A stretch of 64,000 nt of DNA, taken from positions 434,001 to 498,000 of the forward strand of contig MU270043.1 of the NCBI GenBank assembly GCA_021432635.1, in the 5' to 3' direction. Shown in pieces: positions 10,824 to 23,620 of this stretch (its first letter is position 1; each line of letters starts with the position of its first letter). The notes below the pieces were generated by a model. It worked only from the letters and a program-made list of their open reading frames with translations, ran no database searches and was not told the DNA's origin. A program made the position numbers and the translations under genes. The stretch comes from Thozetella sp. PMI_491 (lineage: Eukaryota; Ascomycota; Sordariomycetes; Chaetosphaeriales; Chaetosphaeriaceae).

Positions 10824-13800
10824 ATGGCCAGCCTTCCTCCCCTGGGTGGCGGCGGAGGGGCCCATACCCAGCCCTCGCTGCCCTCGCTGCCCGCTCACCT
10901 CCAGTCCGATACGCACCTGACTGCACATCTTGCTAGTCGCTTTCATGTGTCGCTTCCTACTGCCCGGCTATCATCCCATGCCCTCATTGCCCTCAACAAC
11001 TACACGTCCTCGACGAAGGGCTTGGAGGGCGGGAAGGATGGAAGTTCGATGGCCGGTGCCGAGGACATGGCCGAGAGGGCATTCCTCAGGCTCGGACACC
11101 GCTCCGAGAACCAGGCCATCCTCTTCTTGTATGTTATTGCTCGCGGCTGTAAGAGGCCGCCTCCGAAGTGTACAGATGGACTAACACGCCGAATAGGGGT
11201 GAATCTGGCTCCGGGAAAACCACTGTGCGGGCCCACCTGCTGGCCGCTCTGCTGCACAAATCATCTACTCCCCTCTCGACCAAGGCCTCGCTAGCTGCCT
11301 ATGTCTTCGACACCCTCACAACGACGAAGACGGCTACGACTCCAACGGCCTCCAAGGCCGGTCTGTTCTACGAGCTTCAGTATGATACCGCTTCCACGAC
11401 GAACCCCATCCTCATTGGTAGCAAGTTGCTAGACCACCGTCTTGAGCGTAGCCGGATAGCAGATGTGCCCACCGGAGAGAGGAACTTCCACATTCTGTAC
11501 TATCTCTTAGCCGGCACGAGCGCTGCGGAGAAGACGCATCTTGGTTTTGATGAGCCCGCCGGTTCAACTAAGAGATGGAGGTATCTGGGCCACCCCACGC
11601 AGTTAAAGGTAGGCATCAACGATGCCGAGGGCTTCCAACTCTTCAAGAATGCCCTCCGCAAGCTTGAGTTCCCGAGAAGCGAGATTGCCGAGATCTGCCA
11701 GATCCTGGCTGGTATCCTCCACATCGGTCAGCTAGAGTTCGAGACGTCGTCCAGCACGACCGCCAACGCTGACGACAGCGGTGGCTTCTCGCACGAGGGT
11801 AGCCAGACGTCGACCATCGTTAAGAACAAGGATGTTCTAGGCATCGTAGCCGCCTTCCTCGGCGTGAGCGCTGCTGAACTCCAGACCACATTGGGCTACA
11901 AGACAAAGATGATCCACAAGGAGAGGGTGACGGTCATGCTAGATCCTACCGGCGCCCGTGGTAACGCGAACGAACTCGCGCGGACCTTATACTCGCTGCT
12001 CGTCGCGTATGTCATCGAGACCGTCAACCAGAAGCTCTGCGCTCCCGAGGAGGCCATTGCCAACACCATCTCCATCATCGACTTCCCGGGCTTCTCCCAG
12101 CAGAGCTCGACTGGCTCAGCGTTGGATCAGCTGCTGAACAATGCCGCTACCGAATCTCTTTACCACCTGACGCTGCAGAACTTCTTCGACCGCAAGGCCG
12201 ACCTTCTCGAGACAGAGGAGGTCGCCGTAGCTGCTACGAGCTACTTCGACAACTCCGATGCCGTCAAGGGTCTGCTGAAGCCTGGAAACGGGTTGCTTAG
12301 CATCCTCGACGACCAGACCCGCCGCCACCGGACCGATCTGCAGCTTCTCGAGAGTTTGCGAAAGCGTTTTGAGGGCAAGAACCCCGCCATCCAGGTCTCG
12401 TCGGCGACCTCCAAGCTTCCAGGGAGCAACTTCTACACCGAGAACACGGCGGCCACCTTCACCGTCAAACACTTCGCCGGTGAGGTGGACTACCCCATCA
12501 AGGGCCTCGTGGAGGAGAATGGCGAGGTCATCTCGGGTGATCTGCTGAACCTGATCAACTCAACCAAGAGCGACTTCGTCGCTCGGCTCTTCGGCCAGGA
12601 GGCTCTGCAGACCGTTACTCACCCCCAAGAACGCAGCACTATCATGCAGGCAACGGTCAGCTCGCGCCCAACGCGTGCTCCCAGTATCATGTCGAAGCGG
12701 CACGGCCGCAGCGGATCACGCCCTGTGGCACGCATGAGGCAGGAGAAAGAATTGCAACGAGAGAAATCCCTCGACACTATGAGCGAGGCGGGAGAGGGCC
12801 GGCGCAACACCCGCCAGTCGGAGCAAGGCGCATCGGGCCAGTTCCTTGCGGCCCTGGACAACGTCACCAAGTCCTTCACCGCGCCGAACACAAACTGTTA
12901 TTTCGTCTTCTGTCTGAAGCCAAACGACCGGCGTATTGCCAACCAGTTCGATAGCAAGTGCGTTCGGACCCAGGTCCAAACGTTCGGCATCGCCGAGATC
13001 AGCCAACGGCTGCGCTCTGCCGACTTTAGCCTGTTCCTTCCTTTCGGGGAGTTCCTGGGTCTCGCCGACTCGGAAACCATCCTCGTCGGCAGCGAGCGGG
13101 AGAAGGTTGAGCTCGTGGTTGAGGAGAAACGGTGGCCAAGCAACGAGGTTAAGGTTGGTTCGACGGGCGTGTTCCTGAGCGAGAGGTGTTGGCTCGAGGT
13201 TGCACAGCTCGGCGAGAACACTTCGCAGTCCGGCCGGTACCACTCAGAGCTCGGCGACGGCCTGACCCCTCCAGATATGCCCTTCGGCGCGTCAAGGGAG
13301 CGGCTGACGCAGTCGCTCGGCAACACACCGCAAGGCTACAGCGACAAGAAGGGCTACTTTGGCAGCGGTGACATTGATGCCCGTTCTGACGCCGGCGTGT
13401 CTGCCTTCGGCGGCGGCGACATGTTCAAAAACCTCGACACGCGCGAGCAGATGGCGGAGCGGGGCAATGAGAAAGAACTGGTCGAGGTCGAGGAATTCAG
13501 AGACAGCTCAACCCGTCGGCGTTGGGTCTTCTTCGTCTACCTCCTGACCTGGTTCATCCCCGACTTCATCATCAGGTTTGTGGGCCGCATGCCGCGCAAG
13601 GACGTACGGATGGCTTGGAGGGAGAAGCTAGCCATCAACTTTGTCATCTGGTTCCTCTGCGCATGCTCCGCCTTCTTCATCATTGCTTTTCCCATGCTAC
13701 TATGCCCCAAGCAAAACGTCTACAGCGCGGCCGAGCTGTCCTCGTACAACGGCAAGAACGGCGCCTCGGCTTACTCTGCCATTCGCGGCCAAGTTTTTGA

Positions 13801-16581
13801 CATCGGTTCGTATTCGTCGAGACATTACCCGAAGTACGTGTCGGATAAGGCCATGCTCCAATATGCCGGCCTTGACATCACGGCCCTCTTCCCCATCCAG
13901 GTGTCGGCTCTCTGCCAGGGCAAGGACGGTAGCGTTTCTGACTCGGTCCTGCTCGATTGGGCCTCGACCAATATCACGGGGTCCCCCGCGCTCATCAGCA
14001 TCCAAGACCTCAATGCCCACTACCATGACTTCCGCGCCTTCACCAACGACAGCCGCCCCGACTGGTTTGCGGAGCAGATGATTATGCTCAAGGGCAATGG
14101 CTACAAGGTCGGCAACATTGGCTACTCGCCCGAGTATGTGGCGACGCTTGCTTCCAGCAAGAAGAGCCAGATTGCCATCCTGAACAACCGTGTCTATGAC
14201 ATGACCACCTACAGCAACGGCCTTCGCCAGAAAGCCCCGGCCGACAACCCGGATATGCAAATCAATCCCGATGACACCAAGTTCATGAACAGTCTGGTCG
14301 TAGACCTTTTCAACTACCGGGCCGGTGAGGACGTCACCAAGATGTGGCAGGCCCTGGACCTTGACACCAACACGAGGAAGGCAATGCAGCTGTGCCTGGA
14401 CAACCTCTTCTACGTCGGTGACCTCGATACCCGAAACTCGGTCCGTTGCAAGGTTGCCGACTATCTCGTACTTGCCATCTCCTGCCTGCTCGCCTGCATT
14501 GTTGCCTTCAAGTTCTTCGCTGCTCTTCAGTTCGGTGCCAAGAACATCCCGGAGAAGCTCGACAAGTTCGTCATGTGCCAGATCCCAGCCTATACCGAGG
14601 ACGAGGATTCGCTGCGCCGTGCCATCGACTCGGCTGCTCGCATGAACTACGATGACAAGCGCAAGCTGTTGGTAATCATCTGTGACGGCATGATTATCGG
14701 CCAGGGCAATGACCGGCCGACACCCAGGATTGTTCTCGACATTCTCGGCGTGTCGGAGACGGTGGATCCCGAGCCTCTGAGCTTCGAATCGCTTGGCGAG
14801 GGTCTTAAGCAGCACAACATGGGCAAGGTCTACTCCGGCTTGTACGAGGTCCAGGGCCACATCGTTCCCTTCCTGGTCGTGGTCAAGGTCGGCAAGCCTT
14901 CCGAGGTCTCGCGTCCCGGTAACCGTGGCAAGCGTGATTCGCAGATGATCGTGATGCGTTTCCTCAACCGCGTGCACTACAACCTGGCTATGAGCCCGCT
15001 CGAGCTCGAGATGTACCACCAGATCCGCAATATCATTGGCGTAAACCCGACATTCTACGAGTTCATGCTGCAGATCGATGCCGACACGGTTGTGGCCGCT
15101 GACTCCGCCACCCGCATGGTATCTGCGCTGCTGGACGACACCCGCATCATTGCCGTGTGCGGTGAGACAGCCCTTACCAACGCCAAGGCCTCCTTCGTCA
15201 CTATGATTCAGGTCTACGAGTACTACATCTCGCACAACCTGTCCAAGGCCTTCGAGTCTCTGTTTGGCTCCGTCACTTGTCTCCCCGGTTGTTTCTCCAT
15301 GTACCGCATCCGCGCCGCTGACAGCGGCAAGCCCTTGTTCGTCAGTCGCGAGATTGTCGAGAACTACGCGACCATCCGCGTTGACACGCTGCACATGAAG
15401 AACCTGCTCCACCTCGGCGAGGACAGATATCTCACCACGCTGCTGCTCAAGTTTCACTCCAAGTACAAGACCAAGTACATCTTTAGCGCAAAGGCATGGA
15501 CCATTGCTCCAGATACGTGGACGGTGTTCCTGTCGCAGCGTCGTCGCTGGATCAACTCGACCGTGCACAACCTCATGGAACTCATCCCGATGGCCCAGCT
15601 CTGCGGTTTCTGCTGCTTCAGCATGCGCTTCGTTGTGTTCGTCGACCTTCTTTCAACCCTCGTCCAGCCGGTTCTCCTGGCGTATTTAGTCTACTTGATC
15701 GTGCTCGTCGTCACCAAGTCGTCCGTCATTGGTATCACGGCCTTCATCATGCTGGGTGCCATCTACGGTCTCCAGGCCATCATCTTCATCCTGCGCCGCA
15801 AGTGGGAGATGATTGGATGGATGATCCTGTACATCTGCGCCGTTCCCGTCTTCAGCTTCGCCCTCCCTCTGTATGCCTTCTGGCACATGGATGACTTCAA
15901 CTGGGGCAACACGCGTGTCGTGGCTGGCGAGAAGGGCAAGAAGGTTGTCGTCACGGACGAGGGCAAATTCGACCCCGCCTCGATCCCTCGCAAGAAGTGG
16001 GAGGAGTACCAAGCCGAGCTGTGGGAGGCACAGACCAACCGCGACGACACCCGGTCCGAGGTCTCGGGCTACTCGTACGCCACCCGGCCCAACATGCCCA
16101 TGTCCGAGTACGGATTCCCAGCCAGCCGGCCGGGCTCCATCTCCAACTACCCCTACACGGACAAGACGCCTCTCCCGAGCGGCATGGGCCTCCACCAGCA
16201 CAGTGCCAGTCGCCTCTCGATGGCCCCATCCGAGGTTGGCCTAATGCAGGGAGCCAACCGTATGAGCCAGTTTGGCGGCTCGCAGTTCTTCGGAGGCTCC
16301 CAACACGACCTCGAGATGAGCAACCTAGCCGGTCTCCCCAGCGACGATGCCCTCTTGGCCGAGATCCGCGACATCCTGCGGACAGCGGATCTGATGACTA
16401 TCACCAAGAAGACCATCAAGCAGGAGCTCGAGCGCCGGTTCAATGTGAACTTGGACCCAAGGCGAGCGTACATCAACAGCGGTAAGCATCACCTGGCACC
16501 TCTTTATTCTGCCTTGACCTGAGCAATCACTAACGCTTCTCTCTTCTAGCGACCGAGGCTTTGTTGGCTGGCCAGCTTTAA
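10824..16581 (+). CDS. chs-5: Class V chitin synthase with myosin motor domain (CsmA type)
   Basis: Three exons, join(10824..11128, 11197..16481, 16550..16581), 1873 codons plus stop. The start is the ATG in CCAACATGG at 10824; the frame's more upstream initiation point is only a GTG. Intron 1 has a CTAAC branch site and ends just before the P-loop GESGSGKT (residues 103-110), so this protein keeps the nucleotide-binding loop that its class VII neighbour lacks. Order: myosin head (~100-780), paired membrane helices, cytochrome-b5-like segment, family-2 glycosyltransferase core with [11 protein letters not shown] and QRRRW (1549-1553), a second membrane cluster, Ser/Gly-rich linker, and a C-terminal DEK-C-like domain completed by a 32-nt last exon. 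The family uses its motor domain for delivery or tethering along actin at sites of polarised growth and makes wall chitin needed for hyphal integrity. The pairing with class VII is conserved in many filamentous ascomycetes. Confidence 0.97.
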
Positions 16582-17249
16582 GGCTGTGCAGTGGGCTCGT
16601 AATATTCCCCTACATCCTCTCTCACCCCCTCAATCAGCCCTCCCACTGCTCCCCGCAGCTTCGTCTCTTTTCAACTAGACCAAAAACAATCTAATGCATC
16701 ATCATATGGAGGGGACATTCAAAATCTTTCCTTTAATGGGGTTCGTCGAGTTACCGGTTGTCTGGCGGGTTCTGCGACGCAATGTGTATGGCAACATCTG
16801 TTTGATTTGCCTTGAGCCTCTGCTACATGTATATCTTGGAAATGGGAGGGGTTTCTGTCGCCGGGGTCTCCGTATCATCGCCGACGTAATGTGAGTGTGC
16901 TTTATCTGCCGGTGAACAGACGGCGTGCATCATTGCTAAACAAGCCACGGACGGGTGGCTTACTATGGGTGTCAAATGTGTCGTCTTTCATTTTATGTTT
17001 TTATTTTCCAGATTAGCAAAGCAGCGCCTGGATCTGGCGACTGCTCGGGAATGCCTATCGGGGGATTTTAGTAAATACAGTTTGATCAACCGTAATCGTG
17101 GAATGTTCGTGCTCGTGTGTGTATACAAGTAGTATCCAACCAAGTGACTGGAGTGGCTTATGGGTTGAGCCGACCTTCCTAAACCAACCTCACCAACAAA
17201 AATACCGCTAGTGGTCAACAGCCCTCCATTCTCCAGACCTCGCTCGTTT
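16582..17249. other. Convergent 3' flanks of class V chitin synthase and hydroquinone reductase
   Basis: Both neighbouring genes end here. The sequence is more A+T-rich, has T-rich stretches suited to 3' UTRs, and no frame is recognisable as a gene. Confidence 0.6.
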
Positions 17250-18875
17250 TCACGCCTTTAGAGCCTTGACAGCTGCCACTTCCTCGTCCAGGGGCAAGAT
17301 GTCGGGCAAGGGGCCTACCGGGGTAATAGAGAAGGGGTTAATCTGGGTATGCGACTTGGTATAGTGGTTCTTGATGTGCAAGAAGTTGGTGGTGTCCTTG
17401 AAAGCCGGATCGTTCCAGTACAAATAGCGCATCCACTTGTGGATTGCCGGGTAGCCAGATCGGATGTCGCGGATGTTACACTTGAAGTGCTGCACATATA
17501 CAGGCTGTAGCTTTTGTCAGCTTGAGCGGGTCTTTAAGTCTAGGTAGGAGCTTAGAGGGGGTGAGGGGGTGTATTTGCCCTGCAATGGGGCCAAACGAAC
17601 GATGGGATGGATAGCAGGGGGACTCGTAGGCAGACTGGAGGATACTCACGTCAAATCGCACAATCGTAACAAATCTTGGGAGTTGGTGTCAGTACCAGCT
17701 CAATGGAGAAAGGGGTCACAACTCACAGTCTTACGTCGACTTCGGTCAACTGCTTGCCAAACCAGTACGGTCCCTCTGTGGTTGCGAGATGCTTTTCGGC
17801 CCGGTCCAGGGCCTCGAACAGAGCAACAACATTGCGGTCGTATGCTTGCTGCGTCGTCGCAAAGCCGGCCTTGTACACACCGTTGTTGATGAGGTCGTAC
17901 TGCCACTCGTTGGCGGCCTCGATCTCCTTTTGCAGCGCCTCTGGGTAGAACACCACGTTGCGGTATTTCTCCTCGATGAGATCGTCAAACTATAAAGAAT
18001 GATCAGTCCTTCTGGAGACCCAGTTTACGAAGCAGGCTTCTACGCTTCTCAACAGGAACGGGAGCAAGAGAGTGAATCGTTGCTTGGGAATAGTGCATAC
18101 CTCGGTACCAAACATGCGCAGGATCTCACTGCTCTCGTTGTTCACGATGGTCTTCTGCACCTTGTCGAACAGCACCGGCACAGTGAAGCGGCCCTGGTAC
18201 TCTGGGTCGACTGAGAAATAGACCTGGCGCAGATGGGTGAATCCGTCATGGAGCGGATCCGGGACCACGTTCTCGCCGGCGGCATCAGTGTCTTCGGCAG
18301 TGGGAAAGCGCCAGCCCTGGGCGCCCATGTGCCAGTGCACGACCGAGTACGACACGATGTCTTCCAGCCCTTTGAGCTTGCGGCCGATCAGCGTGCGGTT
18401 GGCCCAGGGGCAGGCATAGCTGACGTAGAGGTGGTAGCGACCCTTCTCGGGCGGGAACTCGGCGCCGGGAGCGCGCGAGATCCAGTTACGGAACGACGAC
18501 TGCTGGCGCTTAAACTCGCCTGTCTTGTCGCCCTTGGCCACCCAGTCGGTGATCTTCCGCTCCTCGGCCTGCAGGGGAGGTTAGCTTTGTGCCACAGACT
18601 GTGCCGTCCTTTCCCCATGGCAGCCGTAGCCCCGGGCTGGGAGGGTAAGAGCGGCAGTAGTTACTCACCATTGTCGTGTATTGGTTCTTTAGGAAAGCTA
18701 CTGCTCTCTGGCGGTTCAAGGGCAGCCGGTTGGCGGAAAGCAAGCGCGGTGTGGCAGACGAGGATATGCCGCAAGATTGAGCGTATGAAGAAGACGAGCA
18801 AGGAGCAGGGGTAGTATACGATAACTTCGAGAAGACCTGTCGTCGCGAGAAGCGCTGAAGGATCGTCGAGCTCAT
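17250..18875 (-). CDS. ECM4: S-glutathionyl-hydroquinone reductase (ECM4/Xi-class glutathione transferase)
   Basis: Five exons, complement(join(17250..17504, 17650..17674, 17727..17989, 18101..18568, 18669..18875)), 405 residues plus stop; exon 4 is only 25 nt. The enzyme reduces glutathionyl-hydroquinones with glutathione, releasing hydroquinone and GSSG, in quinone detoxification. Evidence is the thioredoxin-fold motif YACPWA at residues 120-125 with catalytic Cys122, the TVPVLFD and NNESSEILRM segments for glutathione binding, and the all-alpha C-terminal domain including GPYWFGKQLTEVDVRLF and FKCNIRDI. The first ~68 residues are Arg/Ser-rich and lack acidic residues, like a mitochondrial presequence. 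Exon 1 ends exactly with an ATG codon (Met69), and the conserved domain begins directly after it, so a shorter cytosolic form could start there. The first ATG (18875) is used here; upstream the same frame only has non-ATG starts. Confidence 0.93.
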
Positions 18876-20323
18876 GAGGGGTGGGCGGCGCAACTCGAAC
18901 AGCTCCTGCCAGGGAAGCTTTGATTGGCCTTTATAGGAATCCGGAGTCGAGGGACCGTCTAAAGGAGGGCCCAAGGCAATTAGGTGGGGGAAGGCGCGCT
19001 GGATACTTGCCTAGACCGGAAGCGAATGAATGCTGTTGGCGGGGTGCGACGTGCAGCTTAGCAACCCGCGCCGACCTGAGGCAAATGCTGACTGTGACCC
19101 TCCTAATGCCCCCGCGATATGCTACTCGATATGCAGGTCGCGTGGAAACGACAGGGCCGTGGTCGCCAAGGAAGCTTAGGCCAGTGCTGTACACGGATTG
19201 CTCAGCGCACGCAGCGACCCAGAACGTGCTGAAGCACAGCTTGGACGGGGATTGGTTGACAAATTGTGACGTAAACCCGAGCTAACAAATCGCCTGCATT
19301 GGGACACGTTTAGGTACACACGGTACAGTAGCCAGTTTTCAAGGTGCTGCCCAAAGAGCACAGTACCCACCTAACTTCTGGCCAGAGCCCCGACACTCGT
19401 AACAATCAGGTAATCGCTTACGGCGACATAACGTAGCAGAGCGACAGCCCTGATGCTTACCTATCCAAACCGCCTTCCAGCAGCGCCCAAAGCCCCTGGT
19501 TGCTCAAAACAAACATTCCACCAACTCGGCCCTGCAAACGCTTCACCGGCACGGTGGGCAGTCTTCCCCTGTCCATGCGCCATCGTGCCCCAACAGGTGT
19601 GGTTGCTATGCACAGTACCTTAGCACACACTTCGCACTCCTGATTGGCGTATTCTCCCCTTTCCCCTCGCCAGAAAACCTTCTTGTTCGAGTCAAGAGGC
19701 CCCTCTAGGCCTGAGGTGCTTACTAAACGCACATCGAAGCCGTCCGGGTGGACCATGGAGACCAACCCTGAGGCGCCACGGGCGCGCAGAGCTCGAGAAC
19801 GGCCGGGCCAAGACCAACCGGAGCAAAAAAGACCTTCTCCAGCCCTTCAGTTGAAGAGCGGGCACACCTGGACACCAAGCACTCAGACTCTCTGCTCTCC
19901 AGACCTGCATAGAGAAATACCCACGTTCGTGCTCCACGATTCTGAGGCAATCGAGTTACGTCTATTGTATATTCCTAGTTTCGGCTCTGTTTCCTATAGA
20001 GAGTAGAGAAAGCACCCGGTCTATGCCGCCAAACTAGCATGGTCGTCCATGTCGCCATGCTCTTTTTTCCCCTTTCTCCGTCGTTCAGCCCATCCCTTCT
20101 GCCCCTCCCACCGCGATGCGCAACAAGTAACATCACCAGGGAGGCAAGCCACAACGAAAGCCACATGGCATATTATATCGTAATGAACTGCCAAAGGGAG
20201 GGGGACGGGAAAGGCAAAGGCCGGCCATCTACGCACATGCCCTTTGCGCTCCACGGATAAGCCTAATGAATAGGCCACATGACCGATCTGCAACCCCGGG
20301 CTTGCATGAGCAATGCGTGTCCT
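18876..20323. other. Intergenic: hydroquinone reductase promoter and ubiquitin E1 3' flank
   Basis: About 1.45 kb with no supported gene. Short frames on both strands (for example 19644-20006 plus) have no recognisable domain. The part near 18876 serves as promoter for the reductase, and the part near 20323 as the E1 3' UTR. Confidence 0.6.
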
Positions 20324-23300
20324 CTAGGCGATCTTGGCCTTGATGTAGGGGACCTCAACGTCCTCGCCATCAGCATCCTCTGTAACGACCTCGAAAATGA
20401 GCTCCTTCTGGTGCGAAGGGATTGGCTTCTTCGATACAGTCTCGACTAGCTCGCTGAGCTTCATGCTGTACTTCTCCTTGAGCTTTGCCGCTGGGAAGAA
20501 AGCCGCGTAGAGCAGACTGACGCCGGAGCTCAACATGGAGATGGTGAGACCACGCGATTGGAAGTCGTCGATGAGTTCCTGTAGCGTGATGTTGCCCACC
20601 TCGAACCGATCCCAAATCTTGTCCAGCGTCACCTTGCCGTTGGGGCCGTTGTACTCCACCTTGGGGCTGGCAATGGGCTCGCTGAAGCCAAAGAAAGGCA
20701 ACGCGAGGTTGACGAAGCCATTCTTGTACTGCTCAATGTCTGTCTTGCCGTCGATGATCTTGTAGTGCTCCAGGATCACCAGGCCAGTGACCAGCGCCGT
20801 CGTCGTGGCGATAGCGGGGATAATCTTGCCTGCGATGAACTTGGTCTTGTGCCGGTCAGCCTGCTCAATCTTGTAGTTGTCCGCCCGGAGGTTGCTAGCG
20901 GCGGTGATGAAGTCGATGTGGTGGTTGCTATCGTCGTCCTTCTCGAACTCGACGGGGATGAGCTTGAAGCCTTGCAGAGACTTGGGGTCTGGGATGTGGC
21001 CAATAAGGTTGTCGAGCTCGCTAGCATCGTCGAATGTGCTCGCATTTGGATCCTAGAGGTTCTGTCAGCTGCCCGCTCGTGAGGCCCGGCCCCATCCTTG
21101 CTGCTCTGTACTTACCGGATCCTTGTCGTCGGCCTGGATCTTGACATTGGCATCTGGCGAGAAGTCGGGTACGATGATATTGTTCACGGCACGGATATAG
21201 TCCTCCTTGGTCTTGCTGGTAACCTTGATGTTGTAGTTGAAGGCGTGCAGGTTTGCCGCCGCCACGAGGAAAGTGTAGTGGGTCGGGTTGTTGACGTCAA
21301 ACTTGAGCGGGTCGGGGGCGCGCTTCGGGCCGGACCAGAAGGGAGTGCCCGTTGATGTAGTGGCATCCTTGGGGAAGTTGTACAGGAGCTGTTGGATGGC
21401 ATTGTTGTACTGCTTCTCGAAGAGCATCCGGGCCCACTGGACGCAGTCTTCGAAGGTCAGGGCGCGCTCGTTCCGAAGATAGTCTACGAGCATCTCCAGC
21501 GTGGCTTTCTCGTTGCCACCCTGCTTGAGAGTAGTCTGCAAATAGTTCGGCTGGCTAAGGTACAAGTTAACGGTTTCGGCCGGCTTGACGAACGAGGACT
21601 CGAATAGCTCGCGCGCCCACGCGATGGTGTGCTCGATCTTGTTGGGGAAGCTGCGGAGAGTGCACATGGGGAACGATTGCTCCGGGGGGTCCTGGGAGGA
21701 CGAGTACGATTCAGTGATGTTCGGGAGGACCACCTGAGTGTTGCCCTTGGTTCCGAGCGTGCCACTCTCAAGGAGGGGCTTGTGGAAGAAAACGCAGCGC
21801 CGGTCCACGTACGTCCGCGCTTCGACATTGTCCAGTGCGTTGGTCACGCCGTCCAGTGCCTTCCAGAACTCCTCGTTGAAGATGTGCTCAGTGTCGGGGC
21901 CCACACGGTCCTTCAGGCAGACAATGTGGCCATTCAAATCGGGGTTCATCGCCTGGACCGCCTTGGCTGCGCACTCACTCTTCATTTGGCCCACATCCTT
22001 AGGCCGGAATAGGAACTGGCGGTTGAGGTTGCTCTTCTCGATCGAGTCCATGTCAGTGATGGTGATCTGGCCCAGGGGACCCGTTCCGAGGCCGATCATA
22101 GCCCAGTTCTTGAGCATTTCACACCCGATTGCACCAGCCCCAACCAAAAACTGCTTGACATTGGATAGCTTCTCCTGGAATTCCCGGCCAAACACGGCAA
22201 CTTGGCCGTCATAGCGGGTACCGGTGGGCTTGCACAGCTCCTCCGAGCGCGCGGAGCCTTTGGGTAGCGACTCGAGAGAGTCGAAGTACAGAAACTGCTT
22301 GACCGGGTGGAACTTGCCAGAGACAGCCTTGAGGACTTCCTGAGCGGCCAGGCCGCCGAACAAGGCCGCCATCGGGTTGAGATCGCCCTGGGCTTGGTAG
22401 CTGAGCTCCTTGAGCAGGTTGTCGTCGAACTCGATTTCCTCGCCCACTTCCTTGGCAAAGGCCTTAGCAGAGGCGAGTACGACGAGGGCATCCTCCTCGT
22501 TGTGCGGGCGCGGGAGCCGGTCGTGGCCCTGGACGAAGGCATGAAGCGCCTGGATGCCGATGTGAAGCTGCTGGGGCCGGTCGAATTTCGCAAAGTCAGA
22601 CACGACATACTCGGGATCTTTCAGGGCCGCGGTGATGGGTTTGAAGTCGAGGAACTTGGGCATCTTGACCTGCTGGTAGAGACCTCCACGCTGGTACTGA
22701 CCCAAGCCCTTGACATCACCAATGGAGAAGGTGTAAGGCCCCTTGACCGTGACTTTGCGGGGCTCGGATCTGTTCAGTCCCTCCATCCCCTCGACCTCGG
22801 TGAAGGTCACGTAATCGCCATCCTCCAGGCCGTGGCGCGTCTCGTCCAGCGCAGACACGAGGCCATCTTCGTCGATGTCGGCCACAATGCCGCTTAAGGG
22901 GTTCTCGCCGGTGGCATCGAGTAGGGTGAATTTCTCGCCAAAGTCACAGAAAATGGAGCCAAAAAGACCAAAAGTGTCCGCTACGACCAGGTAGATACCC
23001 TTCGAATGGAGGTAATCGCCGATCTCCTGCTGTAGGGCGAGGGGGGTGTTGGTAAGGACAACGACCTGGTACTTGTCGAACTGGGAGAGGCTTCCGCTGA
23101 GGCTGTTGGTCTCGGCATTAGCACGGGAAGCATAGCAACTGGGATGCTCGCCCTTGGGTCAAGACACGCACCTGCTGGTTTCGTGGATCTGAACTGGGGT
23201 ATAGGCGTTCAGCTCAGCCACGCGGGGCGCGGACACCTGATCCCGAGGCTTGCCGACATCACCGGGGTGGAGGAAGAACTGGGACGAGAGGTCGGCAATG

Positions 23301-23620
23301 GCGACCGGGGCAGGGTCGTAGAGCGTGAGGCTCTTCACACCGGCCAGCGCAATATTCTTGGCGATCTCAATACCCAGGCCCTTCAGCCCGACAATGAGGA
23401 CGTTGGAAGCGCTCATGCGCTTCATAGCCTCGTGTCCCAAGACATAGAGCTGACGGCTGTACAGGGACTCGTCGATCTCTGTGCTGCCTACGACGGACTC
23501 GTCGACCTGCATCCGAGTGGTGAGATCGACCTGGTCGATCCCGGAAAGGTTCTGTGCCTGGTCGTGGTGGACATCTGTCAGTTTCATGCCCTGCAACACG
23601 GATTGGATGGAAGAGGGCAT
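20324..23620 (-). CDS. uba1: Ubiquitin-activating enzyme E1
   Basis: Three exons, complement(join(20324..21052, 21116..23102, 23172..23620)), 1054 residues plus stop, close to the usual E1 size. It adenylates the ubiquitin C-terminus and passes ubiquitin through a thioester to E2 enzymes. Seen in order: an inactive adenylation half with [12 protein letters not shown] and [16 protein letters not shown], the active adenylation half with [19 protein letters not shown] and the following [19 protein letters not shown] stretch, the catalytic-cysteine domain with [19 protein letters not shown] (Cys630), and a C-terminal ubiquitin-fold domain ending in PYIKAKIA. Introns are short (63 and 69 bp). ATG 23620 is the first ATG of the exon; Met12 (23587) is an alternative start. 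Divergence from yeast Uba1 is mainly at the extreme N-terminus. Confidence 0.97.

Noticed and set aside
13700-15568. 622-codon open frame antisense to the class V chitin synthase
   Set aside because: It mirrors the codon bias of the sense gene, is rich in His/Val/Asp as expected for an antisense translation, and has no recognisable domain.
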